DNA from: Rhodospirillaceae bacterium
GTDB taxonomy: Bacteria; Pseudomonadota; Alphaproteobacteria; MPNO01; UBA2964
Direction of reading: 5' to 3'
Assembly: GCA_002712335.1 (NCBI GenBank)
Contig: PATI01000024.1
Coordinates: forward strand, 1-10,389
Length of the DNA stretch: 10,389 bases
Under the pieces are notes generated by a model that was not told the DNA's origin, searched no databases, and saw only the letters and a program-made list of their open reading frames with translations. Positions 6,805 through 10,389 of this stretch are shown in pieces. Position numbers and translations under genes: made by a program. Every line of letters starts with the position of its first letter. Within the stretch, counting starts at the first letter, position 1.

Positions 6805-7431
6805 ATGACTGATATTGTTGATTTTCCATCAGACGTTCTGCCGGATAGCCGTTCGCGTGTTCCCTTGCCCAGGCGCGATGATCTCGACGCCTCCGCTCGT
6901 AGCGTCTATGACGCTCATGTACATATCGACCCAGCTTCCGGAAAGTCTCTTGCTGGTCTGTACGGACCCGGGGGATTAAGATTGCATTCCAAAAAGCTTT
7001 CGGGACTAGCAGCGCCAGCTGCGCATTACCTGAGGCATGGTGCGGATTATACCGAACAAGAGAGAGAAGTGGCCATTCTGGTCACAGCCCGTGAGCATGA
7101 CGCACAATTTGAATGGTGTGCACACGAGAGGGAGGCGCGACGAGTTGGGGTCCCAGAAGAAACGATCGATATCATACGTTATCGTCGCCCAACCGATGGT
7201 TTAAAAGAAACTCATGCTGTCCTTATAGAGATGGGGCGTCAATTGTTTCAATCACATGCTCTTGATGCGAGTACATTTGTCCGCGTTCGAGAAGTTTTTG
7301 AGCTCGGAACAATGGTTGATATTATTGCTCTAATGGGAGCTTACTCCTCAACGGCGATTTTATTGGCTGCTTTCGATGTACAGTTGCCGGAAGGGGAAAA
7401 ACCTGGATTGCCGGTTGAAGATAAAAATTAG
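6805..7431 (+). CDS. carboxymuconolactone decarboxylase (CMD)-like family protein
   Basis: A 208-aa helical protein of the CMD/AhpD-like superfamily. The recognisable core runs from about 82 to 125: YTEQEREVAILVTAREHDA, then FEWCAHEREARRVGVPEETI. This matches the common pattern of a helix with an E-W-x-x-H signature followed by A..xGV. Only one cysteine (Cys105) is in the signature, so the CxxC pair of AhpD peroxidase-type members is missing. His107 and Glu103 are the likely functional residues. An additional N-terminal segment of about 60 residues is typical of the longer CMD-like proteins found in aromatic or organic-acid degradation loci. The start is fixed by a strong ribosome site. It heads a rightward run of genes, with 52 nt to the next. 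The reaction is unknown; true muconolactone decarboxylase is possible but not shown. Confidence 0.87.
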   Translation: MTDIVDFPSDVLPDSRSRVPLPRRDDLDASARSVYDAHVHIDPASGKSLAGLYGPGGLRLHSKKLSGLAAPAAHYLRHGADYTEQEREVAILVTAREHDAQFEWCAHEREARRVGVPEETIDIIRYRRPTDGLKETHAVLIEMGRQLFQSHALDASTFVRVREVFELGTMVDIIALMGAYSSTAILLAAFDVQLPEGEKPGLPVEDKN

Positions 7432-7483
7432 TTTAAGAATTCATTTATTGTTCCTGTTTTGTTCTTATGTTATTAGATATATT

Positions 7484-7771
7484 ATGGAACCAATGGTGAA
7501 GAAAGAAAAAAAAAGAACAGACATCGTGGCTTTGGAAGATATTAAGCTGGAGGAACAAGGCCGCGAACAATTGTTGTCTGTAATTCGATACGCTCTTTCC
7601 CAAAATTTTCAATTTCGGCCCAGGAGACGAGATTATTATATCGAAGATGACTTTCGAAGTTGGGCAGGTCAAATTCTTGCCCATATGGAACTGACGGGAA
7701 TTCGTTTCTTTAAGGAACAAACTGAAGGGCCTCGCCATTTTCAACCCCATGTTAGCCGGGATGAAAATTGA
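7484..7771 (+). CDS. small hypothetical protein, basic N-terminus
   Basis: A 95-aa product from ATG 7484, or 92 aa from ATG 7493; the second has a GGA 4 nt upstream. I do not recognise a family. The protein starts with a lysine/arginine-rich segment (KKEKKR at about 6-11). A charged helix-like stretch (about 16-40) and FRPRRRDYYIEDDF (about 44-57) follow. The more hydrophobic SWAGQILAHMELTGIRFF (59-76) precedes a polar tail. There is no cysteine, signal peptide or membrane segment, so it is probably cytosolic. The frame stays open upstream to a possible start at 7376 inside the CMD-like gene, but that extension is low-complexity and looks like read-through of the intergenic gap. Amino-acid composition is protein-like, and the gene is co-directional with its neighbours. 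Function unknown. Confidence 0.6.
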   Translation: MEPMVKKEKKRTDIVALEDIKLEEQGREQLLSVIRYALSQNFQFRPRRRDYYIEDDFRSWAGQILAHMELTGIRFFKEQTEGPRHFQPHVSRDEN

Positions 7772-7906
7772 CCTAATTTTAACCAGTTTTATAATTTTAT
7801 TTGGGAAGCAGCCGCAATGCTCAGGTGTTCAAAAATATTCAAATAAAGTAAAAAGTTTTTAAACATTTATAAAAATGCATCATGTCTTAAAAAAGGTAAA
7901 AAGAGC
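7772..7906. other. AT-rich intergenic gap
   Basis: These 135 bases are very A/T-rich with runs of A and T. I see no hairpin terminator, no RNA gene and no convincing promoter. The last part carries the AAGG ribosome-site candidate at 7893-7896 for the TTG-started gene that follows. Confidence 0.4.
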
Positions 7907-8188
7907 TTGAGAACTCGAATTGTTAAATCATTTATAATAATTCTTATTATAAGTCTGGGCGCAATTGTGGCAACGTGGGCTAAATACCAAAGTCTTGATC
8001 CTTGTGAATGGTTGCATCGTGATATTTCCCAAAAAATTAACTTACCTATATTGATGATTAAAGCACAGGTAAAAGCAGGCTTTTTACTGCATGGGATTGC
8101 CTCTCCTTCGGCGGGACAATGTATTTATGCTTGGTGGAAGTATCGGTTTGAAAATGCACAAGATATAAAAACATTAGGGCGAGAATAA
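7907..8188 (+). CDS. small hypothetical membrane-anchored protein with two extracytoplasmic cysteines
   Basis: A 93-aa protein starting with TTG at 7907. The only nearby in-frame start has AAGG 10 nt upstream. A short basic N-terminus (RTRIVK) precedes one hydrophobic segment at about 8-24. This predicts a signal anchor or uncleaved signal sequence, with residues 26-93 outside the cytoplasm. The soluble part is compact and contains DPCEWL at 31-36 and QCIYAWWKYRFE at 71-82. Cys33 and Cys72 could form a disulfide. The patterned Trp/Cys residues and the LPxxxxKAxxKAxFLLxGI-like middle look like a conserved small domain rather than random sequence. I cannot name the family, and I infer that the gene is real. 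Its relation to the CMD-like and thiolase-like genes is only positional. Confidence 0.6.
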   Translation: MRTRIVKSFIIILIISLGAIVATWAKYQSLDPCEWLHRDISQKINLPILMIKAQVKAGFLLHGIASPSAGQCIYAWWKYRFENAQDIKTLGRE

Positions 8189-8277
8189 TCAATTTAAAAA
8201 GAAAAAGAGACAAATGCGCGGTAGACCCAGAAGTATCTCACGCTAAAATGCTATTATATTAGTCCACAATTCAGGGT

Positions 8278-8283
8278 GGGAGG
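8278..8283 (+). promoter_or_regulatory. ribosome-binding site fixing the GTG start of the thiolase-like gene
   Basis: GGGAGG lies 5 nt before the GTG at 8289. This strong site supports the non-ATG start, and no in-frame ATG lies close by. Confidence 0.7.
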
Positions 8284-8288
8284 CTGTA

Positions 8289-9479
8289 GTGGTTGATAAT
8301 TTTCTGCGAGATAAACCCGTTGCGATAATAGCTTACGGTGAGGTGCAAAACCAGCGTCGTTCGGGCAAACGTCCATATGAGTTTGCTGCTGAAGTGATGG
8401 AACAATTACTAAATCGAACGGGTCTTAAAAACTCAGATATTGATGGTTTGGCAACTCATATGCCTACTGCCGAAGCAGGAAATACATTTTATACTAATAC
8501 TATGGCTGATAATCTGGGGCTCCAGCCGCGATGGACACAACTAACGGATATCGGTGGTTGTTCACCAATGGGTAACATTGCTCGTGCAGCTGCCGCAATT
8601 ATTACGGGCCAATGTGAAATGGCGATTTGTCTCGCATCGGACAGCACTGGAACGACCGGGGTTGGTCACCGAAGGCTCGGAGGCTATCGTCAGGAATTTA
8701 TGGAACCAATAGGGTTTCAAGGCCCACCGGTCGCCTTTGGCTTGCTTAGTCATGCTTATGATCAAAAATACGGATTAAATCTTAATGCGCTCGCGCAGCT
8801 AGCGGTGACGCAGAGAAATGGTGCGATAGTTAACGAAAATGCAATCGAGCAGTTTCGTAAACCGATCACAATTCAGGATTATTTGAAGTCCCGCGTTATT
8901 GCCGAACCAATTAGATTGTTGGATTGTGTTATGCGCTGTGATGGTGGTAACGGCTTGTTGATTACCAGCACTGAGCGCGCAAAGGCTATGGGTTTTAAAA
9001 ATTTAGTTTATCCCATTTCATATTCAGAAATTACAAATTTTGATCCTTCCGATCCTAATCCTGATATTACTGAAACTGGATTTAGTATCGTCGGTCCGGA
9101 TGTATTTAAAAAAGCCGGGATGACACCCAGCGATATTGATATGTTTCATCCATATGATGATTTTCTTATTGCCGTTATGCTTCAAATGGAGCAAATCGGC
9201 TTCTGTAAACGCGGTGAGGGCGGTGACTTCATCCTGAATACCGATATGTCTCCTAATGGAAAATTACCGCTTAATACTGGTGGTGGACAAATATCAGCTG
9301 GGCAACCCGGGCTGGGCGGCGGCGGCGTCAACCTAACAGAAGCAATACGTCAACTGATGGGCGAGGCTAGCGGTCGCCAAGTTGAAAATGCAAAAAATGC
9401 ACTGGTGACTGGTATTGGGGTCATTCCTTATTTTCGTAATTGGGGTAGTAGTAATTGTATGATTCTGGAGAGTTCATAA
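8289..9479 (+). CDS. thiolase-fold protein, SCP-x/lipid-transfer (Ltp2-like) type, lacking canonical thiolase catalytic residues
   Basis: A 396-aa thiolase-fold protein with GTG start. The fold is clear: VAIIAYGE near the N-terminus; AAAAIITGQCEMAICLASDS (about 100-119), matching the thiolase helix-strand after the nucleophile; LNTGGGQISAGQPG (328-341), matching the NxxGGxIxxGHP motif; and QLMG at 355-358. By-eye alignment puts Gly90 where thiolases have the nucleophilic Cys (Cys91 is next to it), Gln339 in place of the GHP histidine, YDDF at 289-292 in place of NEAF, and Phe382 where the second Cys falls. This is typical of SCP-x/Ltp2-like proteins, some of which are retro-aldolases on CoA esters in steroid side-chain degradation and work bound to a DUF35 protein. 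The next gene, one base downstream, encodes a DUF35 protein. The actual substrate is unknown, and no other steroid genes are visible. Confidence 0.9.
   Translation: MVDNFLRDKPVAIIAYGEVQNQRRSGKRPYEFAAEVMEQLLNRTGLKNSDIDGLATHMPTAEAGNTFYTNTMADNLGLQPRWTQLTDIGGCSPMGNIARAAAAIITGQCEMAICLASDSTGTTGVGHRRLGGYRQEFMEPIGFQGPPVAFGLLSHAYDQKYGLNLNALAQLAVTQRNGAIVNENAIEQFRKPITIQDYLKSRVIAEPIRLLDCVMRCDGGNGLLITSTERAKAMGFKNLVYPISYSEITNFDPSDPNPDITETGFSIVGPDVFKKAGMTPSDIDMFHPYDDFLIAVMLQMEQIGFCKRGEGGDFILNTDMSPNGKLPLNTGGGQISAGQPGLGGGGVNLTEAIRQLMGEASGRQVENAKNALVTGIGVIPYFRNWGSSNCMILESS
9467..9472 (+). promoter_or_regulatory. ribosome-binding site for the DUF35 gene, inside the thiolase-like gene
   Basis: GGAGAG lies 8 nt before the ATG at 9481 and within the last codons of the thiolase-like gene. 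The stop-to-start gap is one base, so the two genes are probably translated together. Confidence 0.6.
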
Positions 9480-9480
9480 A

Positions 9481-9900
9481 ATGGCTGAAGAAAAACCAAA
9501 TTCATTGCCTCCTGTACCGTCTGCCACACCGGTTAGCAAGCCGATGTGGGAAGCGGCGAATAAAGATAAACTGATGCTACAGTTTGACGCTGACACGAAT
9601 AGAGCTCAATTTTGGCCTCGTCCGGTAAACTTGCAAACAGGTAAAGCGAATTACGAATGGCGTGAGGTATCGGGTAAAGGAAATATTTACGCTTGGACAA
9701 AGGTGCATGTTCCAGCGTTTGGTTTTGCTGATCGCGTCCCTTATATCCTTGGCGCTATCGACCTGAAAGAGGGTGGTAGAATTGTTGCTCCTTTGGTTAA
9801 TATAGATAACGTGGTTCTTGAGCCTGGCATGGCGGTCAAAGTTTGTTGGGAACGGCGTTCCGATGATATAAATGTTTATCAGTTTGAACCAGATGCCTGA
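9481..9900 (+). CDS. DUF35 OB-fold protein (Zn-ribbon cysteines lost), probable partner of the thiolase-like protein
   Basis: A 139-aa protein with the architecture of DUF35 acyl-CoA-associated proteins: an N-terminal helix, a rubredoxin-like ribbon and an OB fold. PMWEAANKDKLMLQFD (21-36) corresponds to the helix and first ribbon strand. FWPRPVN (44-50) matches the usual FxPRxxC. EWREVSGKGNIYAWTKVH (59-76) is the conserved W-x-E-x-SGxGxxxxxTxV entry to the OB fold. VPYILGAIDLKEGGRIVAPL (86-105) and EPGMAVKVCWE (114-124) complete it. The two CxxC pairs that normally bind zinc are absent; the only cysteine is Cys122 in the OB part. DUF35 proteins act with thiolase-fold or hydratase partners (for example ChsH2 with Ltp2). 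The one-base gap to the thiolase-like gene makes that pairing likely here. Confidence 0.88.
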   Translation: MAEEKPNSLPPVPSATPVSKPMWEAANKDKLMLQFDADTNRAQFWPRPVNLQTGKANYEWREVSGKGNIYAWTKVHVPAFGFADRVPYILGAIDLKEGGRIVAPLVNIDNVVLEPGMAVKVCWERRSDDINVYQFEPDA

Positions 9901-9954
9901 GACTTAAAAGAAATAGCCTATATCTGTAGAAGCAGTGGCGGTAATTATTTGAAA

Positions 9955-9960
9955 CAGGAG
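9955..9960 (+). promoter_or_regulatory. ribosome-binding site of the terminal dioxygenase-like gene
   Basis: CAGGAG lies 7 nt before the ATG at 9968. It supports a real start for the gene that runs off the window. The 67-nt gap after the DUF35 stop shows no terminator, so the three genes may form one transcript. Confidence 0.6.
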
Positions 9961-9967
9961 TTTTTAG

Positions 9968-10389
9968 ATGTTTACAATCCCAAACGGGGCTGCAATTGCT
10001 AATGGTTCACGACAACCCGCAATGCCGGGATTGCCCGCTCCTGATCCAGCGGCGTGGTACGCGGATGATATGGAAAAAAAATCTGAAGATTGGATATATA
10101 CATTTTCCCAACGTCAAATAGACGAAATAATGGACCGTGTTGGGTTTCTTGAACAGAATAAGTTAGAAATCAAGGATATAACCCGTGACGATTTCCCTTT
10201 GCCTAAGGTCGGCCCTGCACTTGAAGATTTTTATCACGAATTAACAGAGGGGCGTGGTTTTGTCTTAGCTCGTGGTCTGCCAGTGGAAGAGATGACCCGT
10301 TGGCAGGTTGGAGCAGCGTTTTTTGGTATTGGGACATATCTTGGTCAAGCCGTCTCACAAAACCCGATGGGGCACTTGCTTGGGCACGT
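9968..10389 (+). CDS. TauD/TfdA-like dioxygenase domain protein, N-terminal part, cut by the window edge
   Basis: The open frame runs from ATG 9968 to the last base, 140 complete codons without a stop. The N-terminus carries a proline-rich lead, then AAWYADDM (28-35) and a helix with TFSQRQIDEIM (44-54). DITRDDFPLP (70-79) follows, then GRGFVLARGLP (95-105), IGTYLGQAVSQN (121-132) and finally GHLLGH. This is the pattern of TauD/TfdA-like (clavaminate-synthase-like) proteins that start with a W-Y segment and lead to a 2-oxoglutarate/iron(II) core. The metal-binding HxD...H triad lies beyond the edge, so catalytic competence cannot be judged. It follows the thiolase-like/DUF35 pair in the same direction and may oxidise a related substrate. 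The full length is probably about 300-400 aa, from the family. Confidence 0.85.
   Translation, partial: MFTIPNGAAIANGSRQPAMPGLPAPDPAAWYADDMEKKSEDWIYTFSQRQIDEIMDRVGFLEQNKLEIKDITRDDFPLPKVGPALEDFYHELTEGRGFVLARGLPVEEMTRWQVGAAFFGIGTYLGQAVSQNPMGHLLGH

Noticed and set aside
7376..7483. Longer version of the small hypothetical protein overlapping the CMD-like gene
   Set aside because: The added residues come from another frame of the CMD-like gene end and from an AT-rich gap; no ribosome site precedes that start.

Overview
The window reads as a piece of chromosome from a free-living heterotrophic bacterium, most likely a proteobacterium, with an AT-leaning base composition. A marine alphaproteobacterium with catabolically broad accessory regions is my best guess. 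That rests on gene style only: a Dpp-type ABC permease, a solo molybdenum hydroxylase, an ACMSD-type amidohydrolase, a MetE-like protein, a DUF35 protein and a TauD-like dioxygenase. No marker gene is present. I see no mobile element, CRISPR array, tRNA, rRNA or transcription-factor gene.

Layout: (1) 28-969 (+), the last gene of a peptide/opine-type ABC importer entering from the left. (2) 1004-1813 (-), a short-chain dehydrogenase/reductase (SDR) fold protein that convergently faces the permease and has lost the usual SDR catalytic residues. (3) 1968-5269 (+), a tight two-gene unit: a xanthine dehydrogenase/CoxL-type large subunit whose stop overlaps the start of an ACMSD-family metal-dependent amidohydrolase (TAATG). 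(4) 5271-6440 (-), a zinc-dependent MetE C-terminal-domain protein, convergent with the amidohydrolase and with only one base between the two stop codons. (5) 6441-6804, an AT-rich control region between divergent genes, with an 8-bp inverted repeat. (6) 6805-8188 (+), a carboxymuconolactone-decarboxylase-like protein followed by two small proteins of unknown function, one of them membrane-anchored. (7) 8289-10389 (+), an operon-like block: a thiolase-fold protein lacking canonical thiolase catalytic residues, a DUF35 OB-fold partner lacking its zinc-ribbon cysteines, and the start of a TauD/TfdA-like dioxygenase cut by the window edge.

Taken together this looks like a catabolic accessory island for small organic acids, aromatics or CoA esters. 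The importer could bring in substrate. The molybdenum hydroxylase and amidohydrolase could oxidise and then decarboxylate or hydrolyse a carbonyl compound. The thiolase-like/DUF35 pair resembles the Ltp2-ChsH2 type of retro-aldolase, or other CoA-ester enzymes. The specific substrates cannot be read from the sequence.

The most unusual signals are the SDR with all four catalytic-tetrad positions replaced, the thiolase-like/DUF35 pair in which both partners are degenerate relative to their families, and the oxidase-decarboxylase translational coupling without the small and medium subunits that molybdenum hydroxylases normally need.
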